From an uncultured Mogibacterium sp. (GTDB lineage: Bacteria > Bacillota > Clostridia > Peptostreptococcales > Anaerovoracaceae): a stretch of 55,581 bases of DNA. Position numbers and translations under genes: made by a program. Location of the stretch: assembly GCF_938041965.1 (NCBI RefSeq), contig NZ_CALISE010000010.1:1-55581 (forward strand), read 5' to 3'. The notes under the pieces are model-generated. The model did no database searches and was not told the DNA's origin. It saw only the letters and a program-made list of their open reading frames with translations. Of the stretch, positions 1-8,678 are shown piece by piece (positions within the stretch are counted from its first letter, which is position 1; every line of letters begins with the position of its first letter).

Positions 1-3
1 ATA

Positions 4-55
4 GGCAAAGCCTTTACGGAACCACGCGTCCAACGCGTGGTTTTACTTATACAAA
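4..55 (+). repeat. 52-bp terminal repeat, left copy
   Basis: These 52 bases are the exact reverse complement of 55530-55581, so both ends of the window carry the same repeat in inverted orientation. It contains a hairpin with arms ACCACGCG and CGCGTGGT followed by a T-rich stretch. A diverged third copy lies at 34738-34785. A dispersed repeat at which a draft assembly broke is the simplest reading. Confidence 0.9.
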
Positions 56-58
56 CAA

Positions 59-79
59 ACCACCAGCTGAGCTGGTGGT
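59..79. other. 9-bp-stem hairpin
   Basis: The arms ACCACCAGC and GCTGGTGGT are a perfect inverted repeat around the loop TGA. It sits directly inside the left terminal repeat. No T-run follows on the plus strand, so it is not an obvious plus-strand terminator. It may belong to the same repeat element or mark an insertion-sequence end; the function is unknown. Confidence 0.6.
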
Positions 80-93
80 CATGATTTCGTAAG

Positions 94-148
94 ACCCTAA
101 AATTTACCCCTTAAAAACTTTGGCAAACCCTAAAAAACTTTGATGGCC
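94..148. repeat. Degenerate CCCTAAAA repeat array, left
   Basis: Three imperfect units of the form ACCC(C)TTAAAA/ACCCTAAAA follow each other here. The 18-mer ACCCTAAAAAACTTTGAT at 127-144 recurs exactly at 53739-53756 inside a similar array. Read on the minus strand the units look like TCAAAGTTTTTTAGGG. Multiple short terminal repeats of this kind are known from IS21-family ends; that assignment is inference. The rest of 1-292 holds nothing else I recognise. Confidence 0.6.
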
Positions 149-292
149 CCAAATGGCTTGGCTTCTCTTGACATGCGTAAGCAAATTTAACACATTGACT
201 TAAAGACGTATCCCTTGTAAATAGCAGGATGCATTCACTAATATACCAAAGAAGGCTAATTTACCGAAAAAGTTTCACACGCTCTTTTAATA

Positions 293-694
293 TTAGAAAT
301 GTAACACAGTATTAAAGTGTATATTCACAAGTCCTTGATGTGTATATCCAGTGTTTGTCGTATAAGGCCAAGCATCTACTAATGTATTACCTACAACTCT
401 AACACCATTTCTGCCAACTATTGCTTTCTTGGATATCCTTCCATTACCTGTCACCCATGCGGACTTTATACCAACAACTCTTCCATTCTTAATATATACT
501 GATGCACCAACTACCGCTGCTGAACGTCTTCCAAAAATATCTGGGGTTGAGTAAACAACATTTGTAGCAGTCTTAACAACTGTTCTTCCTTTTCCAGCAG
601 CATTAACCTTTTGCATAGGCATAGAAGCAAAGATAAGAGTAAAAATCATAATAACCACAAATGCCATACCTTTTTTAGAAACATTACTTCTCAT
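293..694 (-). CDS. Small secreted protein, unknown function
   Basis: This 133-aa protein has a clear Sec signal peptide: basic N-terminus (MRSNVSKKG), a hydrophobic stretch at about residues 10-27, and a likely cleavage site near VNA-A at residue 32. The mature part of about 100 residues is rich in V, G, N and basic residues, has no cysteine and ends in an aromatic or histidine-rich tail (FNTVLHF). The ATG at 694 is preceded by a strong ribosome site (AAAGGAGGT). A TATAAT-like -10 lies on the minus strand at 769-774. I do not recognise the family. Size and export fit a bacteriocin-like or surface-acting small protein, but this is speculation. It stands alone between repeat debris and a pseudogene. 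Confidence 0.75.
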   Translation of the reverse strand: MRSNVSKKGMAFVVIMIFTLIFASMPMQKVNAAGKGRTVVKTATNVVYSTPDIFGRRSAAVVGASVYIKNGRVVGIKSAWVTGNGRISKKAIVGRNGVRVVGNTLVDAWPYTTNTGYTHQGLVNIHFNTVLHF

Positions 695-780
695 GACAAA
701 CCTCCTTTAGAAAATCATACTGTAAAACAAATTAAGTAGTGCTATTATTGAACACTTCTACTTATCCCATTATAGTTCTT

Positions 781-824
781 TTTTTATTTTTACACCACCT
801 ATTTTTATTTTTTTCACCACCTAT
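781..824. repeat. 22-bp tandem repeat, two copies
   Basis: Two adjacent 22-bp units (781-802 and 803-824) share CACCACCTAT preceded by a T/A tract, with only a few differences. On the minus strand they read ATAGGTGGTG followed by an A-rich tract. The inner unit overlaps the 3' end and TGA stop of the pseudogene at 814-1446. The array sits just upstream of the -10 of the small secreted gene. Confidence 0.65.
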
Positions 825-1446
825 AAACGGCGCTTCTATTAATCCCTGTCTCTTCTATGCACCCCTTAATAGTTTCATTTGGATTATACTTTCGGTACTT
901 ATCAACTAAATCCTTTTGTTTGCTCTTTCCTTTAGGTCTTCCCTCTAGTTTTTTAAAAGATTTTCCTCTCTCTTTCATATCCCTTTTATCGCCTCTAATA
1001 ATTTCAAGGTGCATTTTCTGTGACCTTCCATTTAGCTTTTTCTCTATCACTACCCCAGTCCAATAATTTATCTCTTTGATACTCGTATCGCAGTATTCTA
1101 TATTATAAGATACAGTGCTGACTTCATATCATCTTTTGTTAATGGTTTTTATGTGAGATATTAGCTATCTGACTGAATATCACTTCCATTGACTTTCTCT
1201 TCAATCAGCAAACGGTTCTTCGATTTATCTTTAATTTGTCTTTTAATACATGTATGTCTTTCTCTTATATCAGCTATTTGTTATTTAGTTAAAGTCTCCT
1301 TTCGTAGTTTTCGTTCAAGCCTTCTTCTTTATATCTGTGGCTCTACAACTCTCACATACCATTTTGGATACTTCTCTTGAGCTTATTTTCTAGTAATATC
1401 TGTTGGCTTAAAATGTTTTTTTATCTACTTTGTTCTTACAAAACAT
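814..1446 (-). pseudogene. Frameshifted helix-turn-helix protein of a mobile element
   Basis: Translating the minus strand from the ATG at 1446 (ribosome site ATGGAGGAAAT) gives a discontinuous protein that needs several frame changes and passes in-frame stops. Recognisable blocks in order are MFCKNKVDKK, HFKPTDITRK, REVSKMVCESCRATDIKKK, LERKLRKETLTK, QIADIRERHT, a block ending SDIQSDS, MEVIFSQIANISHKNH, LTKDDMKSALYLI and an intact C-terminal stretch from 1126 to 814. The C-terminal part reads GRPKGKSKQKDLVDKYRKYN and ends in a helix-turn-helix-like TGINRSAVYRW. Tails of this GRPKG...AVYKW type occur in proteins of Firmicutes plasmids and integrative elements. I cannot name the family. The original was roughly 210 aa. 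Confidence 0.6.
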
Positions 1447-1585
1447 ATTTCCTCCATAAGAAGAATGTGTCACCACAATAGAATAATTTAATTATATCAT
1501 TAAATTGTATTTTTCAAAGAACAATTTAACAGTGCTTTATTGCTATTTTTAATTACCGTAAATTTATAATATAAAATCATTTCCA

Positions 1586-1617
1586 CTAAAAAATAGCAGC
1601 CGCAACGCAGCTGCTAT
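1586..1617 (-). terminator. Rho-independent terminator of the gyrB-gyrA unit
   Basis: Arms ATAGCAGC and GCTGCTAT enclose a 9-nt loop. On the minus strand the hairpin is followed by a T-run, about 65 bases after the gyrA stop codon. Confidence 0.85.
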
Positions 1618-1680
1618 CCCCTATTTTAATTGTCTTAAAACCAAATTTTCAAATTGATTTAATCAGTTCATAATTTACTA

Positions 1681-4176
1681 CTAAACCAGCGTCATCTGCT
1701 CACTTTCAGCCTTTTCCTTCTTAGTCATTGGCTTTGAAGCATCGTCCTCATCTAGGACCTTTGCAAATGATACGATTTCATCGCCAGACTCAACCTTCAT
1801 GATCTTAACACCCTGGGTTGTTCTGCCTGACTTCGATATCTCGTTAGCTCTGATTCTGATAATTACACCGTTCGAGTTAATCAGCATAATCTCATCATCC
1901 TTGCTCACAAGTGTTGCACCAACTAGCTCTCCTGTCTTCGAGAACTTAGTCTTATCATAAGTCGAAACTCCCTTTCCACCTCTGGTCTGAAGTCTATACT
2001 CGTCTAGGCTCGTTCTCTTACCGAAGCCCTTCTTAGTCATTACAAGCAGTTCGCGCTCACCTGTGCTGTCGAGCTCCATCGATACGACTTCATCATCCTT
2101 ATCTAAGGTGATAGCTCTTACACCACCGGCACTTCTTCCCATGCTTCTGACATCATCCTCGTGGAATGTTATTGACTTACCTTTCTTGGTCACAACGTAC
2201 ACGCTCTCTTCACCACTTGACTGACTTACAGAGATGAGCTTGTCGTCATCCTTAAGCGTGATAGCGATGAGTCCAGTCTTACGGTTAGTATCGAACTGAG
2301 ACATAGGAGTCTTCTTGATAGTTCCATTTCTAGTAACCATGATTAAGTAATTATCATCTGCAAATTCCTTAACCGGTATAACCGCAGTTACTCGCTCGCC
2401 CTGATCAAGGTTCAGGAAGTTAATAACCGGAGTGCCCTTCGCAGTTCTCGATGCTTCAGGAATCTCGTAAGCCTTGATTTTATAAACCTTACCGAGGTCT
2501 GTAAAGAACATCAGATAGTCGTGTGTCGACGTAATGATGAGATCCTTTACAAAGTCGGAGTCTCTGGTCGTGAGTCCTACAATTCCCTTTCCGCCGCGGC
2601 GCTGTGCCTTATAAGTATTCTCAGGAACTCTCTTGATGTATCCGAGGTGTGTTAGCGTAACTGCGACATCCTCTTCATCTATCAAATACTCCTCATCTAT
2701 TCCACCATCATCAGCAACGATTTTAGTCCTTCTGCCATCACCGTACTTCTGCTTGATTTCGGTAAGTTCATCCTTGATAACGCCCATTAGCTTATGCTCA
2801 TCAGCGAGGATTGACTTATAGTAAGCAATCTTCTGCATGAGCTCATTATGCTCGTTCTCAATCTTCTCACGTTCCAGACCCTGCAGCCTAGCTAGTCTCA
2901 TGTCTAAGATAGCCTGAGCCTGAATCTCGCTAAGTCCAAATCTAACCATCAGCTTTTCCTTAGCATCATTATAGCTAGAACGGATTACCTTGATTACTTC
3001 GTCTATATTATCTAGCGCAATCAGAAGACCTTCTAAGATATGTGCTCTTGCCTCAGCTTTTGCAAGGTCGAACTTTGTCCTTCTTGTGATTACAATCTTC
3101 TGGTGCTTTAGATACTCATCGATAATCTCACACAATCTGAGAATCTTCGGTTCACCGTTAACTAGAGCTAGCATAATCATGCTATAAGTGCTCTGAAGCT
3201 GAGTGTGCTTATATAGTCTGTTGAGAATCACATTAGGATTAGTATCCTTCTTGAGTTCGATTACGATTCTCATTCCCTCTCTGTTAGATTCATCTCTAAT
3301 AGCGGAAATTCCATCGATTTTCTTATTTCTAACGAGGTCAGCCATAGATTCGATGAGTCTCGCCTTGTTAACCTGGAAAGGAATCTCAGTGATTACGATT
3401 CTCATCCTACCGCGAGCAGTTTCCTCAATCTCGCTCTTAGATCTTACTGTAATCTTACCTGTTCCAGTCTCATAAGCTTCTCTAGCAGCATCCCTTCCGA
3501 GAATGCTTGCACCCGTTGGAAAATCTGGTGCCTTTATAATCTTAATGAGCTCATCATTACTACAATTCTCATCCTCGATTCTCTTAATACAAGCATCGAT
3601 TGTATCGCTTAAGTTATGAGGAGGAATTGATGTCGCCATACCTACGGCGATGCCATTCGATCCATTTATGAGCAGATTAGGCACTCTCGAAGGGAGAACC
3701 ACCGGCTCCTTCTCCTCACCGTCGAAGTTGTCTGTAAAATCAACAGTGTCTTTCTCTATGTCGCGAACCATCTGTAACGAAAACGGCGACATTCTAGCCT
3801 CCGTATAACGCATAGCAGCTGCTCCATCTCCGTCTACAGAACCGAAGTTACCATGTCCGTCTACTAACGGATATCTCGTCGAGAAATCCTGTGCCATCTT
3901 AACCATGGCATCGTAAATTGAGCTGTCACCGTGAGGATGATATTTACCCATTACTTCTCCGACAATACGCGCCGATTTCTTGTGCGGCTTGTCAGGAGTA
4001 ATACCTAGGATGCTCATTCCATATAGAATTCTTCTGTGTACTGGCTTTAGTCCGTCACGAACATCTGGGAGTGCACGTCCGACAATAACGCTCATCGCGT
4101 AGTCGATATAAGAATTCTTCATCTCATCATATATTTCATGAGTGATGATTTTGCTATCTTCTAAAAGCGTAGTCAT
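1681..4176 (-). CDS. gyrA: DNA gyrase subunit A
   Basis: GyrA is the breakage-reunion subunit of gyrase, which introduces negative supercoils using ATP hydrolysed by GyrB. The 831-aa length is normal. The N-terminal domain carries the catalytic tyrosine at Y124 in AAAMRYTEAR. The quinolone-determining region reads HPHGDSSIYD, with Ser85 and Asp89 at the positions equivalent to E. coli S83 and D87, so the common resistance changes are absent. The GyrA box QRRGGKG, needed for DNA wrapping, is in the C-terminal beta-pinwheel. The start at 4176 has AAGGAGATATA in front. It lies 19 nt after gyrB, in one transcription unit, and the tail after the pinwheel is short and charged. Confidence 0.98.
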   Translation of the reverse strand: MTTLLEDSKIITHEIYDEMKNSYIDYAMSVIVGRALPDVRDGLKPVHRRILYGMSILGITPDKPHKKSARIVGEVMGKYHPHGDSSIYDAMVKMAQDFSTRYPLVDGHGNFGSVDGDGAAAMRYTEARMSPFSLQMVRDIEKDTVDFTDNFDGEEKEPVVLPSRVPNLLINGSNGIAVGMATSIPPHNLSDTIDACIKRIEDENCSNDELIKIIKAPDFPTGASILGRDAAREAYETGTGKITVRSKSEIEETARGRMRIVITEIPFQVNKARLIESMADLVRNKKIDGISAIRDESNREGMRIVIELKKDTNPNVILNRLYKHTQLQSTYSMIMLALVNGEPKILRLCEIIDEYLKHQKIVITRRTKFDLAKAEARAHILEGLLIALDNIDEVIKVIRSSYNDAKEKLMVRFGLSEIQAQAILDMRLARLQGLEREKIENEHNELMQKIAYYKSILADEHKLMGVIKDELTEIKQKYGDGRRTKIVADDGGIDEEYLIDEEDVAVTLTHLGYIKRVPENTYKAQRRGGKGIVGLTTRDSDFVKDLIITSTHDYLMFFTDLGKVYKIKAYEIPEASRTAKGTPVINFLNLDQGERVTAVIPVKEFADDNYLIMVTRNGTIKKTPMSQFDTNRKTGLIAITLKDDDKLISVSQSSGEESVYVVTKKGKSITFHEDDVRSMGRSAGGVRAITLDKDDEVVSMELDSTGERELLVMTKKGFGKRTSLDEYRLQTRGGKGVSTYDKTKFSKTGELVGATLVSKDDEIMLINSNGVIIRIRANEISKSGRTTQGVKIMKVESGDEIVSFAKVLDEDDASKPMTKKEKAESEQMTLV

Positions 4177-4195
4177 TATATCTCCTTAATGTCCA

Positions 4196-6121
4196 TTAAA
4201 TATCTAGTGTTGCGTATTTTGCGTTGTCTTCAATGAACTTCTTTCTTGGCGGAACCTTATCTCCCATTAATGTCGTGAAGATTTCGTCCGCTGCTGTCGC
4301 ATCCTCAATCTTAATCTGCACAAGAGTTCTATGGTTATAATCCATAGTAGTCTCCCATAGCTGATTGAAGTCCATCTCTCCTAGACCTTTGTATCGCTGT
4401 ATCTCAACCTTTGCGTTCTTGTTTTTAGCTTTTAACTCAGCGAGTAATTTATCCTGTTCAGCATCTGAATAGGTGTAGTGAATTTCTTTTCCTTGCTTGA
4501 CTCTAAATAGCGGTGGCTGAGCTGCGTATACATATCCACCTTCGATGAGCGGTGTCATGAATCTGTAGAAGAATGTGAGCAGCAGAGTTCTGATGTGCGC
4601 ACCATCGACATCGGCATCGGTCATGATGATAATCTTGTGATATCTGAGCTTTGTGATGTCGAAGTTGCTTCCTACTCCACATCCAAACGCAGTTATCATG
4701 TTCTTAATCTCATCCGAGTTAAGAATCTTATCCTCTCTAGCCTTCTCTACGTTGAGAATCTTACCTCTGAGCGGAAGTACAGCCTGACGGTTACGATCTC
4801 TACCAGACTTAGCGCTACCGCCGGCAGAATCTCCCTCTACTAGGAAAATCTCTGACAGAGCTGGATCTTTCTCCGAGCAATCTGCAAGTTTACCAGGTAG
4901 AGATGTTGTCTCGAGTACCGAAGTCTTACGAGTAATTTCTCTAGCCTTTCTAGCAGCTTCTCTTGCACGAGCAGCCTTAAGGCACTTATCAACAATAAGC
5001 TTAGCTTCCTTTGGATTCTCATCGAGGAAGAACGAAAGGTTCTCATTCATATTACTCTCAACGAATCCTCTAACCTCGCTGTTACCGAGTTTAGCCTTAG
5101 TCTGTCCTTCAAACTGAGGATTTGTCAGTTTAACACTTACAATTGCTGTTAGACCTTCTCTAACGTCTTCACCCTGAAGAGAATCATCGTTATCTTTAAG
5201 AAGCTTAGTTCTTCTCGCATAATCGTTGATAGTTCTAGTGAGAGCAGCTCTAAACCCAACTAAGTGGAAACCACCCTCGATAGTGTTTATATTATTTGCA
5301 TAAGAAAGTGTGAGCTCACTATACCTGTCGGTGTACTGCATAGCAACCTCTACCTCGTATCCGTCATTCTCATATTCAAAGTAAAAAATCTTGTTGTTGA
5401 TTAATCCCTTATTCTTGTTGAGATACTGAACGAACTCTATGATTCCACCTTCGTAGTGGAAACTCTCTTTCTTCTTTCTACCTTCTCTCTTATCCTCGAT
5501 AGAAATTCTTAGACCCTTGTTGAGGAAAGCCATCTCACGCATACGTCTCTGAAGTGTATCGTAATCAAAGACAGTTTCATCAAATATTTCTGCATCTGGC
5601 CAGAAAGTTGTTTTGGATCCTGTATCCTTTGAAGTTCCAATAATCTCTAGCTCAGTAACTGTCTTTCCTCTCTTATACTCCTGCTTATAGAGATTACCAT
5701 TTCGCTTAACCTCTACAATCATATGAGTAGAAAGTGCATTAACTACAGATGCACCTACTCCGTGAAGACCTCCAGAAACCTTATATCCGCCATCTCCGAA
5801 TTTACCACCTGCGTGCAGCTGAGTATGAATAACTTCAACTGCAGGAATTCCAAGCTTAGGGTGAATATCTACTGGCATTCCTCGTCCATCATCGGTAACG
5901 GTTATTGAGTTATCTTCATTTATCGTAACAGTGATGTGCTTACAATACCCAGCGAGTGCTTCATCGACAGAGTTGTCAACAATCTCATATACGAGATGAT
6001 GAAGTCCTGCAGGTCCAGTACTACCTATGTACATACCAGGTCTAACCCTTACAGGTTCTAGTCCCTCAAGTACGGTAATCTGGGAGGCATCATATTTATT
6101 TTGCTTATTTTCTGCGCTCAT
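4196..6121 (-). CDS. gyrB: DNA gyrase subunit B
   Basis: GyrB is the ATPase subunit of gyrase. The 641-aa protein has the GHKL ATPase N-terminus (VDNSVDEALAG, DDGRGMPV, GGLHGVGASVVNALS). The TOPRIM domain follows with EGDSAGGSAK and the metal-binding DADVDGAHI, and then the conserved C-terminal RYKGLGEM. The length is typical of Firmicutes GyrB, without the proteobacterial insertion. The ribosome site AGGAAGG lies just before the ATG at 6121. It is in the dnaA-dnaN-recF-gyrB-gyrA order on the minus strand, with a 165-nt AT-rich gap to recF. No remB/DUF370 gene lies in that gap, unlike in Bacillus. Confidence 0.98.
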   Translation of the reverse strand: MSAENKQNKYDASQITVLEGLEPVRVRPGMYIGSTGPAGLHHLVYEIVDNSVDEALAGYCKHITVTINEDNSITVTDDGRGMPVDIHPKLGIPAVEVIHTQLHAGGKFGDGGYKVSGGLHGVGASVVNALSTHMIVEVKRNGNLYKQEYKRGKTVTELEIIGTSKDTGSKTTFWPDAEIFDETVFDYDTLQRRMREMAFLNKGLRISIEDKREGRKKKESFHYEGGIIEFVQYLNKNKGLINNKIFYFEYENDGYEVEVAMQYTDRYSELTLSYANNINTIEGGFHLVGFRAALTRTINDYARRTKLLKDNDDSLQGEDVREGLTAIVSVKLTNPQFEGQTKAKLGNSEVRGFVESNMNENLSFFLDENPKEAKLIVDKCLKAARAREAARKAREITRKTSVLETTSLPGKLADCSEKDPALSEIFLVEGDSAGGSAKSGRDRNRQAVLPLRGKILNVEKAREDKILNSDEIKNMITAFGCGVGSNFDITKLRYHKIIIMTDADVDGAHIRTLLLTFFYRFMTPLIEGGYVYAAQPPLFRVKQGKEIHYTYSDAEQDKLLAELKAKNKNAKVEIQRYKGLGEMDFNQLWETTMDYNHRTLVQIKIEDATAADEIFTTLMGDKVPPRKKFIEDNAKYATLDI

Positions 6122-6286
6122 ATTGACCTTCCTTTTTATATTTCTAACCCATTTATTTTAGCATAGAGGCTTTAAAATATCAATAAAGGTAGTTTCACCC
6201 TTTTACAGAATAAAACTACCTTAAATCGCTTATTTTTCGATATTTTTATATTTTATAACTCATTTATTCTAAATTTTGTTCCAAAA

Positions 6287-7372
6287 TTATACAAGTGAGC
6301 CACTTTTTACGTTAAATATCTTTCCTTCTTTCATACCATGAAGGAGTTCCGAATTAACCTCGGTCGACGTAAGAAATAACTGAACATCTTCTATCTCATT
6401 TAGCAGATAACTCTGTCTCTCTCTGTCGAGTTCAGATAATACATCATCCAGAAGCAAGACTGCATTCTCACCCAAAATCATCTCTGCGAGCTGAATTTCA
6501 GCAAGCTTTAGAGATAGAGCAACGGTCCTCTGCTGACCTTGTGAGCCAAACTTCTTGGCATCTATTCCATTGATATAAAAATCAAGGTCATCTCTATGAG
6601 GTCCTATACTGCAGTGACCATTGTAAATATCTCGTTCACGGGAATTTATAATTTCATCTAGGATATTCTCAGCTGCTACCGATTCAACATATTTTATCTC
6701 CAAAGTTTCTCGACCTTTTGAGATGTTGTTCTGTATCTTGGAAGCTTTCTCTGATAGCATCTCCACAAATTCACGGCGAATTTTGATAATTTCACTTCCG
6801 TATTTTGAAAGCTGCATATCGTAGATTTCAAGCATATCTCGCATCTTGGATTCGCTACCAGGTGCTCTTAGCTGTTTAATCAGTGAATTCTTTTGCTTAA
6901 GCACATCTTTATAGTTACGAAGAGCTTCAAAATAGCTAGGTCTAAGCTGACTTATCTCTTTATCTATGAAATTTCTACGCTTCTCTGGACTGTCTTTTAT
7001 TATTCTTAGATCGTCCGGTGAGAATACAACGACTACGAGGTTATTTAATAGTTCTGCAGTTCTACTAAGAAATTTATTATCCTTTTTAATCATCTTCTTA
7101 CCGCGATTATTGATGGTAATACTAATTTTCTTATCTATATCTTCGCTAACTGCTTCGACGGATACGTTACAGCTCTCCTCTCCAATCTTGATGAGATCCG
7201 TAGAATTGCTCGTACGAAAAGAACGCGCAAACGCGCAGAGATATATGGCCTCTATGAGGTTTGTCTTACCCTGCGCGTTTTCACCTATTATTATATTTCT
7301 TTTATGGTCGAACTCTACCTCAAGCTCGCCATAGTTTCTGAAATTTTTTAACTTTAAACTATTTACTCTCAT
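6287..7372 (-). CDS. recF: DNA replication and repair protein RecF
   Basis: RecF is an SMC-like ATPase that helps load RecA at single-strand gaps with RecO and RecR. The 361-aa protein shows the Walker A motif GENAQGKTN at residues 30-38. The ABC-type signature region GSQGQQRTVALSL and the Walker B AVLLLDDVLSELD are near the C-terminus. The N-terminus MRVNSLKLKNFRNY is the classic RecF start. It lies 16 nt after dnaN. The small S4-domain gene (yaaA) often found between dnaN and recF in Bacilli is absent. Confidence 0.97.
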   Translation of the reverse strand: MRVNSLKLKNFRNYGELEVEFDHKRNIIIGENAQGKTNLIEAIYLCAFARSFRTSNSTDLIKIGEESCNVSVEAVSEDIDKKISITINNRGKKMIKKDNKFLSRTAELLNNLVVVVFSPDDLRIIKDSPEKRRNFIDKEISQLRPSYFEALRNYKDVLKQKNSLIKQLRAPGSESKMRDMLEIYDMQLSKYGSEIIKIRREFVEMLSEKASKIQNNISKGRETLEIKYVESVAAENILDEIINSRERDIYNGHCSIGPHRDDLDFYINGIDAKKFGSQGQQRTVALSLKLAEIQLAEMILGENAVLLLDDVLSELDRERQSYLLNEIEDVQLFLTSTEVNSELLHGMKEGKIFNVKSGSLV

Positions 7373-7388
7373 CCACAGTTTCCTATTA

Positions 7389-8492
7389 TTAGCTAATTCT
7401 TACAGGAAGCACCAGATATAGATAAGTATCTCCCTTTAGAGGAGTGATGATGCATGGCTTTACACTATCGCTCATGCTTAGGATAATTTCTTCATCGTCG
7501 ATCACTTTTAGCACATCCATCATGTATCTTGAGTTGAATCCAATCTCGAGGTTATCTCCCTCTTTCATAATTTCAACCATTTCTTTTATGCTGCTCTTCT
7601 CGGAAAGAGAAGTTATTTCAATCTGATTATCCTCGATTTTCATCTTTATGAGATTGTTATTCTGAGCAGAAGCGATGATAGCAGCTCTATCGATACTCTT
7701 CATAAGCTCTATTCTGCTAGTTCTTATCTTGATGCTGCTCTCAGCCTTGATGATTCTATTGTAATCTATATATTTTCCATTGAGTGTGTTTAATATAACT
7801 CTGTTGTTATCGAAGAGCATTACTACCTTGTTATCCACAATCTCCATAAATAGCTGCTCGTCGTTATCATCGTCACTTATAATCTTCGAAACTTCTCCTA
7901 AAAGTTTTGCAGGAACGACGATGCTGAGTTTCTCATCAGTATCTACCTTTGCATTGTAAATAGCCATTCTAAATGTATCCACTGCTACCATGCGAAGGTT
8001 TCCATCACCAAGCTCGATAAGGATACCCGTAAGTACTCCGTTAAGCTCATCAGCGCTTGCAGAGAACGAAGTCTTGCGAATTAAGTTTTTTATGTCTTTC
8101 TTGGAGAGAATAATCTTCTGACCTTCTCCAATATTGAATCTTGGAAATTCATCTGCTGAGAAACAATTAAATGTAGATGAAGATTTGCCACTGTTAATCT
8201 TAATCTGATTCTTTTCATGATTGTAGTCCATCAGTACTTCCTCTTCAGGAAGCTTATTAACGATATTGGCAAAATTCTTTTCCTCTATAACAAATGAAAC
8301 GTCACCTTCACTATCAACAGGAATATTCGACTCTATAGTCATGTTAGTGTCTGTTGCTGTCAGATACATTCTATCACCCTTAGTTTCAATAAGTATTCCT
8401 TCTAATATAGGTGAAGGAGTTCTTGTTGGAATTGAGTGAGATACATTGTTAATAGCTCTATTAAGTTCATTTCTTGTGCAGTATATTTTCAT
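7389..8492 (-). CDS. dnaN: DNA polymerase III sliding clamp (beta subunit)
   Basis: The beta clamp is a ring-forming dimer that tethers DNA polymerase III to DNA and binds many repair and replication partners. The 367-aa length and three-domain architecture are standard. It begins MKIYCTRNELNRAINNVSHS and ends with the conserved YLVLPVRIS type tail found in clamps. The start codon at 8492 is preceded by AAAGGGAATTTCT. It follows dnaA across 186 nt that hold DnaA boxes, so dnaA and dnaN transcription is probably under DnaA control (known for relatives, inferred here). Confidence 0.97.
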   Translation of the reverse strand: MKIYCTRNELNRAINNVSHSIPTRTPSPILEGILIETKGDRMYLTATDTNMTIESNIPVDSEGDVSFVIEEKNFANIVNKLPEEEVLMDYNHEKNQIKINSGKSSSTFNCFSADEFPRFNIGEGQKIILSKKDIKNLIRKTSFSASADELNGVLTGILIELGDGNLRMVAVDTFRMAIYNAKVDTDEKLSIVVPAKLLGEVSKIISDDDNDEQLFMEIVDNKVVMLFDNNRVILNTLNGKYIDYNRIIKAESSIKIRTSRIELMKSIDRAAIIASAQNNNLIKMKIEDNQIEITSLSEKSSIKEMVEIMKEGDNLEIGFNSRYMMDVLKVIDDEEIILSMSDSVKPCIITPLKGDTYLYLVLPVRIS

Positions 8493-8678
8493 AGAAATTC
8501 CCTTTCTTTATATATTATATATTTAGTAATAATAGTAGGGGCTGTTGATAATGTGGATAACTTTCTTTTTGCTTATATTATCTCGTATCTAGTTCAAAAA
8601 GTATATTGATAACCCCTGATGATAACTGGTTAGTAAAATATGGATAATTAAACTTCATGAAAAATTAGTTGTTCACAC
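8493..8678. other. oriC segment between dnaA and dnaN with DnaA boxes
   Basis: A perfect DnaA box (TGTGGATAA, reverse of TTATCCACA) lies at 8552-8560. A one-mismatch copy (TATGGATAA) lies at 8639-8647. The segment is AT-rich. Origins of Firmicutes often have box clusters on both sides of dnaA, so this is probably one half of a bipartite oriC. Confidence 0.75.
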
